The notes under the pieces were generated by a model. The model did no database searches, had not been told where the DNA came from, and saw only the letters and a list, made by a program, of their open reading frames with translations. This document shows positions 37,371 through 46,958 of a DNA stretch of 64,000 nucleotides, in pieces. Each line of letters opens with the position of its first letter. Positions within the stretch are counted from its first letter, which is position 1. This DNA is from Bradyrhizobium sp. JYMT SZCCT0428. Its GTDB lineage: Bacteria > Pseudomonadota > Alphaproteobacteria > Rhizobiales > Xanthobacteraceae. The position numbers were made by a program, and so were the translations under genes. Location of the stretch: positions 1-64,000 of the forward strand of contig NZ_JAFCLS010000040.1 in assembly GCF_018131075.1 (NCBI RefSeq), given 5' to 3'.

Positions 37371-38704
37371 CGTCGATCTTCAAGGATGGCCCAGAGGTAC
37401 AACTCGAGTGCTGGCCAGTCTCCGGAGAAATGCATGCCGATGGACGCTGCGTTGCTGAATTCTGGCCAGAGCGGCGACTTTCTGTCCAGATAAAAATAGA
37501 CGTGGTCGGTAATGGCCCGGATATGCGGTGGCGGCGTCGGCAGGTGGACCAAAGGCAGACCGGGGAGATTCGCGTGAACAATTTCGTTCATCTTGGTGTT
37601 CGGGCCGACCTTAAACAGGTGCGGGAAATCGTTCTGAATTTCGACGAGCGGTCGACGAGCAGCAACCTCGAGCACGAACGTTGCGTTGCGAAACAAACTT
37701 CGATCGCGAATTGTGGAAATAAACGCGTTGTTGGCTCGTTCGATGATTTCGAGGCGAATGGCCCTGCGACCGAGGCGTGCGCTCAGAAAATCTTGGAGAT
37801 CGCGCATTACCGGCCCGAAGACGTTCTCGAGATCGTCATGATCGTAAGCGGGATAATCACGCGCTCGTCGCTCGGGTGTCGCGAAAGTCGCAAGCTCACC
37901 GACTAGTCGCAAGAATTCCTCAAACAGCCGTTCAGGGTGCAGGTAGCCGGAGGAGCTAAAGTGCTTCAAGACCGCAATGTGGCGGTTCAACAGTTGCAGG
38001 ACCAGATAATCAGCGCTCTGAAGGCCTCCCCCGGCGGTTGGGTCGGCCGCATAGCGTGCCAGTTCCTCAAGCTTGTTGTCTATCCATCCGATCGCACGGT
38101 CGATCCAGCCATTGACCACCGGATGTGCGCTGCACAGCAGCAAGGGGGGCACATATTTTTCGTCAAATACGATCTGCTTGTCCCTTACCTCGAGGATGCG
38201 AGTCATACCTAGGCCGATATAGCCCGGCTTCGCTGATTTGCGAAGATCATAACCCAGCCGGGGGAAGGCGACGTCAATCTCTTCTTCGACGCGAAGGGTC
38301 GAACTGGAATCAACGAAAGTTTCAGCGTTCATCACGAAACGAGCTGCACTTTCAACGTCGCGCTCATCGACCTCGCGCGTGTTAGCGGCGGCGACCGGGA
38401 TTGATAGCCAGACAATTTGTTGCGATGCGGTGTCCGGAATCACGATGGGTGGGGGCAGTGGACTATCGGCAGGGATTTCGAAAGGAGTACCGTCCGGCAT
38501 AACGCCGGCGGCTCGCCGAAGCCCAAATTTGCTTTGCTGTGCAAGGTCTCGGTCGACCTCCAGATAAGAAAATCCCCATGGATAGGGTGTCGCGTAGCGA
38601 ACCCGCGACGTGAGCAGATGCTCATGATAGCGGTCATTCTGCTGAAAGTGCTGTGGCCGTAAGAACAGCCCCTCCGTCCATGCCACCTTCGTGTACCAGG
38701 ACAT
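37367..38704 (-). CDS. tssK: T6SS baseplate subunit TssK
   Basis: A 445-aa cytoplasmic protein that links the membrane complex to the baseplate. The family signature is clear: WTEGLFLRPQHFQQNDRY at the N-terminus, then YPWGFSYLEVD, and the later C-terminal FPHLFKVGPNTKMNEIVHA. Length is as usual for the family. It overlaps tssL by four bases. The upstream gap to tagH is 134 bases, so a separate weak promoter is possible. Confidence 0.97.
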   Translation of the reverse strand: MSWYTKVAWTEGLFLRPQHFQQNDRYHEHLLTSRVRYATPYPWGFSYLEVDRDLAQQSKFGLRRAAGVMPDGTPFEIPADSPLPPPIVIPDTASQQIVWLSIPVAAANTREVDERDVESAARFVMNAETFVDSSSTLRVEEEIDVAFPRLGYDLRKSAKPGYIGLGMTRILEVRDKQIVFDEKYVPPLLLCSAHPVVNGWIDRAIGWIDNKLEELARYAADPTAGGGLQSADYLVLQLLNRHIAVLKHFSSSGYLHPERLFEEFLRLVGELATFATPERRARDYPAYDHDDLENVFGPVMRDLQDFLSARLGRRAIRLEIIERANNAFISTIRDRSLFRNATFVLEVAARRPLVEIQNDFPHLFKVGPNTKMNEIVHANLPGLPLVHLPTPPPHIRAITDHVYFYLDRKSPLWPEFSNAASIGMHFSGDWPALELYLWAILEDRR

Positions 38705-38838
38705 TCTTGATCGTTACCTATCTATCGGTGCCCAGGATCAACTCACTGGGCTGGGACTACTTTCTCTCTCACGGCGAGGTGCCGGGTCGGGCTATCCATT
38801 GCGCAAGCAGAAAATGGCGTTCCGTCAACTATAGCAAT

Positions 38839-40290
38839 CTATCCTACATCATTTCCAACGCGGTCGTAACACTCGGCAAAGTAATCCATGAAAACCTTGA
38901 GCATGCCGTCGTTCTGATGCTGAGTACGCGCCTGCCACTGGGCGACATAAGTATCCCATAACCGAGCCTTGTTGGAACTTACCATGGCTACCAGGCCGCG
39001 ATCGGCCTGGGACTTGGTCTCGATCTTTGCGGGATCGAATTCCTCGAGCATCAGCTTTAGGGCCTGCTGCATAGCTGCGTAGGTCTTGACTTGGTGTCGC
39101 TTTACGTCGTCGAATGCTTGAATCACTGCTCCATGAGCATCGAGATAGCCGCGGTTCTTGGAGCCAAACATGATGCGCATGGCGTCTTCCGCAGTCGGGG
39201 CGAACTTGAGTGGATTGTTGTCGAACGCCTGAATCGTAGTTTGGTCCGCACTTCGGACGAAACGTTTCGCCTGCTGGCGCGCATCGAGAAGTTGTCGCAT
39301 GTTCTCGAGAACGAGAATTGTCAATTGACCGAGCTGCTCGGCGAATTCGGCTGGATCTCGCGATCCAAACGGATTGTCGGCTAGTCCGGCCCCGCGAGCA
39401 AACATTCGGTTGAAATCTGCTCCAACCGCACCTGCCATCGCCGCCGGATACTCCCGCGCAGCTTCGCGATCGGGCTGTTCCGCGCCTTGCTTTTCCGGGC
39501 GTTCAAACGCGCTCGGCTTCGCAGGAATCGCAGGCGGTAAACCTCCACGGTTGCCGCTGGAGGTTTCGAACCTGGACGGAAGTGAGTTGTCGGCAGGGGC
39601 CGCTTCGGCAGCCCACACGTTTGCTCCAGGGGGGCTAGGTAAAGGTCTGCGCGGATTCGGGGCAGGATTGGGTACTGGTTCCGCAGACCGAACCTTGGAG
39701 GCTCCGCTGGACCAACTTTCGTCAAGCTGCGCAACGACATGCGCGGCCTCGGAGCGCAACGGCGCGCTTTGCGGATCGAAGGCCGGTGGGGAATTGGCTG
39801 GCGGGACATCGACGGCCCAATCGAGAAAGTCTGGCTGAAGGGGTCTGAGGTCGTTAGAGCCCTTTAGCTCCTTCGGGTCGATGGGGGCCGGTATATCCTC
39901 GTTTGGATTCCAAATGGCGGCGTAGTCAGGCGCCGGAACGCTTGACGATGGGGTCGTTGGGGAGATGATCTCTTGGTCAAGTTCTACCGCGATTATATAG
40001 TGCCCGACGGCAAATCGATCTCCGTTGCGCAATCGGTGCGGCGCCTTAAGCCGATTGTCGTCGCCTTGCAGAAAGGTTCCGTTGGCGGAGATATCGTGGA
40101 GCCAGTACCCGCCATCCCGCCATCGCACTTCGCAGTGCTTGCCGGATATGAGGCGGCTCGAGTCCGGAAGTGTCCAATCGAGATATTGATTGCGACCGAT
40201 ATCGATCCCGCGCTTGCCCTCTATCGAAATGCTCAGTGGCCCGCCGTCTGGCAGGCTCGTTTGGTTCTCAATTCTCAGTGTAAGTGCCAT
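38839..40290 (-). CDS. tagH: T6SS FHA-domain protein TagH
   Basis: A 483-aa protein. The N-terminal FHA domain (about 1-100) has the phosphothreonine-binding pattern IGRNQYLDWTLPDSSRLISG, KHCEVRW and ISANGTFLQG. A long Pro/Ala-rich linker (about 115-285) is followed by a conserved C-terminal helical domain (AEFAEQLGQLTILVLENM; NPLKFAPTAEDAMRIMFG) typical of TagH. It should be the target of PpkA/PppA and the point at which TagF acts. The gene lies between DUF6931 and tssK. Confidence 0.92.
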   Translation of the reverse strand: MALTLRIENQTSLPDGGPLSISIEGKRGIDIGRNQYLDWTLPDSSRLISGKHCEVRWRDGGYWLHDISANGTFLQGDDNRLKAPHRLRNGDRFAVGHYIIAVELDQEIISPTTPSSSVPAPDYAAIWNPNEDIPAPIDPKELKGSNDLRPLQPDFLDWAVDVPPANSPPAFDPQSAPLRSEAAHVVAQLDESWSSGASKVRSAEPVPNPAPNPRRPLPSPPGANVWAAEAAPADNSLPSRFETSSGNRGGLPPAIPAKPSAFERPEKQGAEQPDREAAREYPAAMAGAVGADFNRMFARGAGLADNPFGSRDPAEFAEQLGQLTILVLENMRQLLDARQQAKRFVRSADQTTIQAFDNNPLKFAPTAEDAMRIMFGSKNRGYLDAHGAVIQAFDDVKRHQVKTYAAMQQALKLMLEEFDPAKIETKSQADRGLVAMVSSNKARLWDTYVAQWQARTQHQNDGMLKVFMDYFAECYDRVGNDVG

Positions 40291-40413
40291 AGCCTGCTTC
40301 TTTACAGGGTATCATCCCTTTGTGCATCGCAGCGAACTTTGCGCCTGCCAATACCGTTTCGTCCAGTCGCTTCTAAGCGGGGCGGCCTTTGCCTCCAGTC
40401 ATCGTCACGCCTC

Positions 40414-40965
40414 CTACCCCAATCCGGTTTCGGCCAGTTTGATACCTTCAGCAATACAGAACCGCAAACGTGCCAGACGTTCGGCGCTTCCAACCCTTGC
40501 AGCACTGAGCAGGATTGCGATGCGGACGGCACGAGCCGTCATATACGGCGGAGTGGGCACGTGTTGTTCACCCAAGGCGTGAAGCCCGCCGGCCCATCCA
40601 GCGGCAAGCGCCAGCCAAGTGGCGGGATAGTTTTGGTCGCCATTATTCCCGATATCCAACGCTGTCTGCCTGTGCTGGTCATCGGGCTGATAGGCCCAGG
40701 ATTCAGCGGCCAAGAAGCCCGGAGACCGGTCTTGCGCGGCATCGATCGTCAGGGTTTTGACACTTCCGCATGCCCACCATACGGCCTCTCGCCGAGGCAA
40801 GAGATAGGCGCAGAACGCCACAGCGTCCGGCAGCTTGCCGGCCGACGACAAGGATCTTAGGAAGTCTAACGGTGCTTGGCCGGTCGGCGCTACGCTGATC
40901 TTGTGAATCACTTCCGGGAATGCGTCGAACAGGGCCTGAGCGGTTGCGAAACGGACTCGGGACAT
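40414..40965 (-). CDS. DUF6931-like T6SS-locus protein
   Basis: A 183-aa cytoplasmic protein. I chose the ATG at 40965 (MSRVRFATAQALFDAFPE) because it has GAGG upstream and fits the family; the longer open frame above it is not protein-like. Features include PLDFLRSLSSAGKLPDAVAF and the characteristic CAYLLPRREAVWWACGSV, seen in a group of proteins encoded next to T6SS genes. Function is unknown. It sits between vgrG and tagH, so it may act in VgrG loading or signalling (inference only). Confidence 0.75.
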   Translation of the reverse strand: MSRVRFATAQALFDAFPEVIHKISVAPTGQAPLDFLRSLSSAGKLPDAVAFCAYLLPRREAVWWACGSVKTLTIDAAQDRSPGFLAAESWAYQPDDQHRQTALDIGNNGDQNYPATWLALAAGWAGGLHALGEQHVPTPPYMTARAVRIAILLSAARVGSAERLARLRFCIAEGIKLAETGLG

Positions 40966-41083
40966 CAAACAACCTCGGGCGTCGGTATGCGGCGTGTTCG
41001 CAAAAAATTCATAAATCGTCAAACCTTCGCATCTTGAACCGGATGTAACAAGGGGCATCGACCGCCCCACGTTGCGAGCCGGT

Positions 41084-43006
41084 CTAAACGGGTATGCCGG
41101 CGACGACGGCGGCCGCGGTAACCAACAGCGGAGTATTGAGGGTGGTGGCGACATTTACCGCGGGTGCCAGGATATTGACCGAGGCGTCTGCCTGAATGTT
41201 GACTACGGGAGAACGCATCGAAATCGCCGCTGGCGTGATTGCGATGGTGCTCATGCCAAAACATACGTTAAGCGTGATCCCCATCATTGCGTCGACCGTC
41301 TGCTGTCCGATGTCGAGGGTGATGGTTTGATTCCCTAAAATGATCTCCAATGTGTCGTTACCCTTCTGGATCGTCCACGACCGATTGCCGCCCACTGTCC
41401 AGGTCTGGTCGCCGCCCATATAGGGTGAATCGGGACTAACCACGCCAACGTTCCCTGTCTGGTTGGCATTGACGTTGACGAGGTGGTCCTTCTGGGCATG
41501 CAGCCTGATGAATTCACCGCCTTTCTTGTCCTCGAACATGAATTCATTATAGCCGTGATGGCCTTTCGTGGAGTCCGACTTGGTGCCCGACTGGGTCTTC
41601 TTGCCTGGCAGGTCGTAGGGTACCTTGTTGTCGCCATTGTAGACGCATCCGGTGACCAACGGCCGGTCAGGATCGCCTTCAAGGAATTCGACGACTACCT
41701 CCATGCCAACACGCGGGATGAATTGCGTGCCCCATTTTTTGCCCGACCAGGCATGAGCGACGCGCACCGGGCAGGATTTCTTCGGCTCGCGATCCCAGAA
41801 GAATTGCACCCAGATATGAGCGTCCTCATCGGTCGAGATTTCCTCGCTTTCCTCGCCCTTCTTGCCCACCACCTTAGCGGTTTGGATGCCGCAGATAAGC
41901 GGCTTCGGGGTCACCGGGAGCATACGGAAGGGGCGATCGCTCGGCTGAAATTCGTAATTTCCGTAATAGACCTGCTCCTCGGGGCCTCCACCGCCCAAGC
42001 CTGTGCGGTAATGCTGGGTGCCAAAGCGGTGCGAGCAACGTACTACCAGGAACTCCCGATTTTCCGTATCGATCGGATGTCGTTCGACCGTGAAGAGGGT
42101 GCCTGGAAACAGGGAAGCCGCGTCCCCGTCAACATATCGGCGGTGATCGTACGACTGCTCGGCCTCAAGTCGGAACTTCGAAAACTTGCTTCCCTTGCTC
42201 AGTTCGTCATATTTTCCAGGATAGTCATAGACCTCAAGCTTCGCATGCTGGTAGGTCTCCGTCCCCTGATTGGGCGCCCGAAGCTTCTTGCTTGGCTTCT
42301 GAGGGTCGTAATCATTAAATTCGATCTTGCCTGTGCGGAAGCGACGTTCCGAAACCCAGGCGCCGAGCAACTGGTCTACGTGCAGTTCTGTGCCCTGCAA
42401 AGGCAAGTAGGGTAGCTTGGGGACGTCCGGGTTGGTCTGGTGGGAGGACCGTGAGTCGGCCAGCACCATGATGTGCTTGCCGTTACGGTGCTCGAAGAAA
42501 TAGTAGATGCCGTACAGTTCCATCAACCGGGAGCAAAAGGCCAAGTCGGTTTCTCGATACTGAACGCAATAGGGGATCTTGTCGTAGTCGCCGGTGAGAC
42601 GAAATTCAAAATCGGGAAATCCACCCTTCGTGAAAACTTCCTCAATAATTTCCTTGACCTTCTTGTCGAGAAAAATGCGGCAATCGGCCTTGTAGCCCAA
42701 GAGATAAAACCAAGGACGCAGCACCAGCCGGTAGTGGAAAAAGTCGTCTGTTTTTCCCACCCATTGTGCTCGGGTGAGAATGCCGTCGAACCTGCGAACC
42801 TTGCCCCGATAGGCTTTAAGCTTGATCGTGCACGATTTGCCGAGCGCCGCGTCGAAATTGATGTTCGACTGTTCGCTGAGCGCGTCGACCTGGAATTCGA
42901 ATAGTTCGCCCAGCCCTTCGGACCCGGTAAATTGGGTCAACACGAGAACGTCTTTGCCCAACGGCGTTGTCAATTCCGCGACGACGTCGGTTTGAGTAAG
43001 TGCCAT
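41084..43006 (-). CDS. vgrG: T6SS spike protein VgrG
   Basis: A 640-aa VgrG (TssI). The ATG at 43006 has GGAGGG upstream; the frame could run to 43081 but that extension lacks family support. The gp27-like body (QVDALSEQSNINFDAALGKS; RETDLAFCSRLMELYGIYYF) and the gp5-like stretch (HIWVQFFWDREP; VRVAHAWSGKKWGTQFIPRV; GDPDRPLVTGCVYN) are intact. The C-terminal tail (about 560-640) is a Val/Ala-rich beta needle ending in VVAGIPV, without an extra enzymatic domain. Cargo is probably carried by neighbouring genes; a putative papain-like protein lies just upstream. I found no PAAR gene in the window. Confidence 0.97.
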   Translation of the reverse strand: MALTQTDVVAELTTPLGKDVLVLTQFTGSEGLGELFEFQVDALSEQSNINFDAALGKSCTIKLKAYRGKVRRFDGILTRAQWVGKTDDFFHYRLVLRPWFYLLGYKADCRIFLDKKVKEIIEEVFTKGGFPDFEFRLTGDYDKIPYCVQYRETDLAFCSRLMELYGIYYFFEHRNGKHIMVLADSRSSHQTNPDVPKLPYLPLQGTELHVDQLLGAWVSERRFRTGKIEFNDYDPQKPSKKLRAPNQGTETYQHAKLEVYDYPGKYDELSKGSKFSKFRLEAEQSYDHRRYVDGDAASLFPGTLFTVERHPIDTENREFLVVRCSHRFGTQHYRTGLGGGGPEEQVYYGNYEFQPSDRPFRMLPVTPKPLICGIQTAKVVGKKGEESEEISTDEDAHIWVQFFWDREPKKSCPVRVAHAWSGKKWGTQFIPRVGMEVVVEFLEGDPDRPLVTGCVYNGDNKVPYDLPGKKTQSGTKSDSTKGHHGYNEFMFEDKKGGEFIRLHAQKDHLVNVNANQTGNVGVVSPDSPYMGGDQTWTVGGNRSWTIQKGNDTLEIILGNQTITLDIGQQTVDAMMGITLNVCFGMSTIAITPAAISMRSPVVNIQADASVNILAPAVNVATTLNTPLLVTAAAVVAGIPV

Positions 43007-43228
43007 CGAGCCCTCCACCCTCTCACAAAGAGTTCCGGTGGAAAAAGCTATTCGAACCTTCGTATTTTGTCGAGCGACCATCGATTGGGTTCAGTCTACT
43101 CTCAGGTGGCTCGCCACGTCTGGGACGTGAGTGCGCGGCACTCACTGAACCAGCCCAGCCGCGGCCAACAATCACGCCTTGTCTTCAGTCCTCTTGGGAA
43201 GTTCGCATGACTGATAAAGTTGAAGGCG

Positions 43229-44275
43229 TCATCCGCCCCTTACGGCAAAATATTCGTGTGAGCCCGTCTTGGGTTGAGGGGTAGCGAGAATTCGGCCCTT
43301 GCTATCGAGGTCTCCCCACCTCGGACCCAACCTCATAATGCCCATGAAGTTCGACTGCACGCCGCCCATCGAATCGAAAATTCCGCTCCTGTACTTGAGC
43401 TTCATTCCGCCAGGCCAAGGGTCAAGGACGAGAAATTCGCTTCCATCCTCGTTACAACCTACAACCGATACATAGTGCGTCAGGTTTGACGCTTTGATGT
43501 GGCCGTTTTGGTCCGTTGCGAATTTATCGTCGTGTACCACGAACAATACTGTCGCCGTACCTTCTGCCAGTGAATTTTTCATGCGCTGTGCACCCGCCTT
43601 GATTTCGTCGTTCAGAAAATCAATCGACTTGATGAGCAAGCCGAAGGCGTTCTTCTTCATAGGCTTCATATAAGGCCGCATCCCCCACACATCGTGTGAC
43701 GACCCGAAGCTGCTTCGGTTGAAAGCATCAATAGCGGCCCCGCAGTTCCATTTTTTTTCAACGTTGGGATCGGTGTTTTGCTTGAGAGGCTGGTCTACCA
43801 ATCGATCTTGCCAGTCCTTTAAGAACTCCTTTCGAACGGTTTTATCTCCCAAATCATTATTGGCAGGGTCGAAAATTCGACGATAAACCCAAAGATTGAA
43901 CGGATTTTCGCTACGCCCCAGATCGGCGATCAGATCGTGTTTCATGCCGGTGTGGTTCAGCACGTTGCCGACCCGCAAGCTCAGCATATCATTGGCTGTC
44001 CCGCCTGAGTCCCAAACATAGGTGATGCCGCTCGCGTTGGGGACCGCCTCAATCGTAAACTGGACGCGCGCCCGCTTCGCGTCGAACGTCTTGTCGACGA
44101 TTTTCGCCCATCCGTCTTCCTGCAGCTTGCGCGAGCCGATGACGAGACTCGGGTGGTCGTTCCGCCCCCATCCGTCGTAGAATAGCGTGATCCGCTTCGC
44201 TCCGCCGGTCTTGGGTGTGGAGTCTAAAGCGATTTCATTGATGATGGTATTTTTGCCGATCTTGAAATGACCCAT
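43229..44275 (-). CDS. Putative papain-like (C39-type) T6SS effector next to vgrG
   Basis: A 348-aa protein of unknown family. The ATG at 44275 has GGAGAA six bases upstream. The N-terminal half looks like a beta-rich domain. The C-terminal half has the order of a papain-like cysteine peptidase: Cys178 in KKWNCGAAIDAF, His267 in LTHYVSVVGC and Asp285 in EFLVLDPWPGG. This C...H...D order fits C39-like or BtpA-like enzymes, but only the pattern of residues supports it. It lies in the leftward unit 222 bases upstream of vgrG, the usual place for a VgrG-linked effector. It has no signal peptide, as expected for T6SS cargo. No immunity gene is evident. A related layout is seen at 62259. Confidence 0.6.
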   Translation of the reverse strand: MGHFKIGKNTIINEIALDSTPKTGGAKRITLFYDGWGRNDHPSLVIGSRKLQEDGWAKIVDKTFDAKRARVQFTIEAVPNASGITYVWDSGGTANDMLSLRVGNVLNHTGMKHDLIADLGRSENPFNLWVYRRIFDPANNDLGDKTVRKEFLKDWQDRLVDQPLKQNTDPNVEKKWNCGAAIDAFNRSSFGSSHDVWGMRPYMKPMKKNAFGLLIKSIDFLNDEIKAGAQRMKNSLAEGTATVLFVVHDDKFATDQNGHIKASNLTHYVSVVGCNEDGSEFLVLDPWPGGMKLKYRSGIFDSMGGVQSNFMGIMRLGPRWGDLDSKGRILATPQPKTGSHEYFAVRGG

Positions 44276-44797
44276 GGCGTTCTCCGGTGATTATGAATTC
44301 CAGATAATCGCTAGACTAGCTTGGATTATGGGCGCCACATGACGCTTTTTTGTATCGCTGCCGCGGAGGCGCGCGTCGGCGATTCTTAGGAGTGGAGCTT
44401 GGGGGTGATGTGCGTTCTCGGTGGCCAGGGGAGGGGGCACCTGCCACGCGGCTTCACGAAGCGGACGGCATGATGCCATGCGGGTGCGATGTCGCGCGGA
44501 ACACCGCTCTTTGGGGGCGCAATGCCATTGTAGGAAACTGGAATTCCCCGATGACCCTCGGCTTCCACGATCGCGCGGTGTTCGTATTTGCTTTGTTCCG
44601 GGCCAAGGCGGGTTGACCGAGGAACTCGGCGGCTTGGGCCAACGGGATCTGCTGTTCAAAACTTGGGCTGGAAGCAGCACAGTGGCAAAGGGATAACAAA
44701 GGCGTTATTGGTATCAACTATAGGATTGAACAGGTCATCGGTGAGTGGCCGACTGGCCTTGTTTTGCGAGTAAGACTGCGTTTGAGCAGAAGCCCGA
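44276..44797. other. Divergent T6SS promoter region
   Basis: About 520 bases separate the leftward T6SS unit from tssA. It is the natural place for divergent promoters and an operator. A GG-N10-GC spacing near 44427 could fit a sigma-54-type site, but the flanks do not match the consensus well, so I do not call it. Short frames on both strands show no family resemblance. Confidence 0.45.
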
Positions 44798-46246
44798 ATG
44801 GGGGGCGCGTCGGTGTCGGAACAGGACTCATCGGCCATATTGGAGCGCGGCACAGAGCCGTTGCGACCGGTAGTCGCCGAAACGCCAAATCCAGCGCCTC
44901 CCGGCGATTTGGATCGCGCAGTCGCCGCGTTCTGTCAGCCGATTTCCGCCGAGGAGCCTTGCGGGCCTGACCTCGATGTCGACGGGGATGCAGCGTATCT
45001 TAATTACTTTGCGGCTGTTGAAGGCGTCTTCCCGCCATCATTCTTTTCTGTCGAAGATGGCAAGCCTTTCGATCGTACGACAGTCGACCTGCCCGGACAG
45101 ATCGATGCGCTTGAGCCACTGTTGCGGCGCACCATCGATGTCCGGTTAATGGTCACGCGCGCTCGCCTGATGGTCCTCAACAGAGATCTGAAAGGGTTCA
45201 TAGCAAGCATTGCCGCCATAGCCGAGTCGCTTGATTTGTATTGGGATACCGTGCATCCGCGGATTGAGAACGGCGATATGATTGCACGCCAATCAGCTTT
45301 GGCGGCGCTCGAATTGCCGACAGTGGTGTTCGCGTTGCAATATACGCCGTTATTCGAGGCTCGTCGGATTGGGGCGATCAGCTATCGCGCCTGGATGATA
45401 GCGAATGGGGAAGTCAAGGCGCGCGACGGCGAGCCCACGTCGAATGTTGCCAACATCAGCGCTGCGAGGGGCGATGCCGATCCGGCAACCATTGCTGCTG
45501 TACGCAGGGATGTTGGGTTGCTCAGGACTTCCGTCGGCCGCATACGCGGGGCGTTCGCGAAGCACGGGGCTTCGGTTGGCCTCGAAAATCTGCCTGCACT
45601 CGTAGACAAGATCGTTACGTTCATCGACCCGCATGCGGCCGAAAGCGTGACCAGTATGGTGGACGGAACTACGGTCGACGACGGTGTGGCAGAAAATGAG
45701 GCGGGGACAACCTCGAATTCGCTCGGCACCGCGGGAGGGGCGCTTGCCGACGCAAAAGAAGCGCTGGCGGCGATAGCCGAATACTACGCTCTGTCGGAGC
45801 CCTCGAGCCCCACACTTCCGTTGGTTCGGCAGGCACACCAACTGGTCGGCAAGTCATTCTTCGAAGTGATGAGCGTCTTGGTCCCCACGCAGCTGGATAA
45901 AGTGGCGTTCCAGATAGGCGGTGATCAGGTATTCGAATTGCCGCTCGGCAAGCTTCCCAAGCCGTCAGAAATAGCGATGCAGCCGGATTCGTTTACTGGA
46001 GGCGGTTCTATGGCGGGGGGCATGCCGGCCACAGATGCGGCGCAGCGCCGCTATCGCATCGAATCGCGTCCGCAAGCCATTGCGTTGCTGGAGCAGGTTG
46101 AGCGGCACTTTCGCAGAACCGAACCCTCGAGTCCCGTGCCGTGGCTTTGCCAGCGCGCCAGAGCTTTGGCCGAACGGGATTTCATGGCGGTGCTTCGGGA
46201 TGTGCTGCCGAAGGCCGCACTGAAAAACATTGGTGCCGATAAATAG
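44798..46246 (+). CDS. tssA: T6SS baseplate/cap protein TssA
   Basis: A 482-aa ImpA-family protein. The ImpA N-terminal domain is clear (FCQPISAEEPCGPDLDVDGD; TVDLPGQIDALEPLLRRTID; ESLDLYWDTVHPRIENGD). The C-terminal part (EPSSPVPWLCQRARALAERD) is the conserved tail of this TssA class, thought to sit at the baseplate or sheath end. The start is the ATG at 44798, or a GTG at 44813 preceded by GGGGGG at a good distance; I cannot decide between them. It is the first gene of the rightward T6SS operon. Confidence 0.95.
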   Translation: MGGASVSEQDSSAILERGTEPLRPVVAETPNPAPPGDLDRAVAAFCQPISAEEPCGPDLDVDGDAAYLNYFAAVEGVFPPSFFSVEDGKPFDRTTVDLPGQIDALEPLLRRTIDVRLMVTRARLMVLNRDLKGFIASIAAIAESLDLYWDTVHPRIENGDMIARQSALAALELPTVVFALQYTPLFEARRIGAISYRAWMIANGEVKARDGEPTSNVANISAARGDADPATIAAVRRDVGLLRTSVGRIRGAFAKHGASVGLENLPALVDKIVTFIDPHAAESVTSMVDGTTVDDGVAENEAGTTSNSLGTAGGALADAKEALAAIAEYYALSEPSSPTLPLVRQAHQLVGKSFFEVMSVLVPTQLDKVAFQIGGDQVFELPLGKLPKPSEIAMQPDSFTGGGSMAGGMPATDAAQRRYRIESRPQAIALLEQVERHFRRTEPSSPVPWLCQRARALAERDFMAVLRDVLPKAALKNIGADK

Positions 46247-46404
46247 GTTTTTAACCGTCGCGGAAAGCGGGGCGAAACGTTCATGACAATTGACGGAATA
46301 GAAAAAATTCCGTCTAATCAGTAGAACTGATTGATATATCCGCCGGACTGGTCGGTTGTGATGGTTTTGGTTCGACAGCTCGGATTTTAGAATTGGAGCT
46401 TTAG

Positions 46405-46944
46405 ATGGCAAAGGATAGCGGCCAGAAATTCATTCGTCGAAATCGCCCGCCGCGGGTGCATATCACCTACGAGAACCCGGCGAATGCGGAGGAAAAGATC
46501 GAACTTCCCTTCGTCATGGGAGTAATGTCGGATCTGTCCGGTAATGCGCCGGGCGCCGAAAAAGCGGAAATTGCCGATCGCAAGTTTCTGGATTTCGACA
46601 TGGACAATCTCGATGCTCGTATGGCGGCAATTCAGCCCGGTGTCAGTTTCCGTGTCGACAACAAGCTGTCTGAACAGTCTGGTGAGAAAATGGGCGTGAG
46701 CCTGCGGTTTGACAAAATGGCGGACTTCGAGCCGGCGGCCGTCGCGAAGCAGGTTCCGGCCTTGGCCAAGCTGCTCGAAGCGCGCCAGCAACTCGCCAAT
46801 CTGCAACGTTACATGGACGGCAAGGTTGCCGCCGAGGCGCAGTTGCGCAAGCTCTTGTCCGACCCGCAACTCATGGCGGCGGTCAAGAACCGTGCGTCCG
46901 AGCAGGGCGGCGAGGGCGAAGATAACACTGAGAGCAAATCCTGA
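46405..46944 (+). CDS. tssB: T6SS sheath small subunit TssB
   Basis: A 179-aa TssB/VipA protein that pairs with TssC to build the contractile sheath. Motifs: RNRPPRVHITYENP near the start, ELPFVMGVMSDLSG, and FDMDNLDARMAAIQPGVSF. The ATG at 46405 has TTGGAGC upstream. It ends 14 bases before tssC starts and is surely co-transcribed with it. There is a 158-base gap to tssA. Confidence 0.97.
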   Translation: MAKDSGQKFIRRNRPPRVHITYENPANAEEKIELPFVMGVMSDLSGNAPGAEKAEIADRKFLDFDMDNLDARMAAIQPGVSFRVDNKLSEQSGEKMGVSLRFDKMADFEPAAVAKQVPALAKLLEARQQLANLQRYMDGKVAAEAQLRKLLSDPQLMAAVKNRASEQGGEGEDNTESKS

Positions 46945-46958
46945 CCGGAGATTTGGCC

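Noticed and set aside
44276..44797. Possible sigma-54 promoter near 44427
   Set aside because: GG-N10-GC spacing is met but the flanking consensus bases do not match well.
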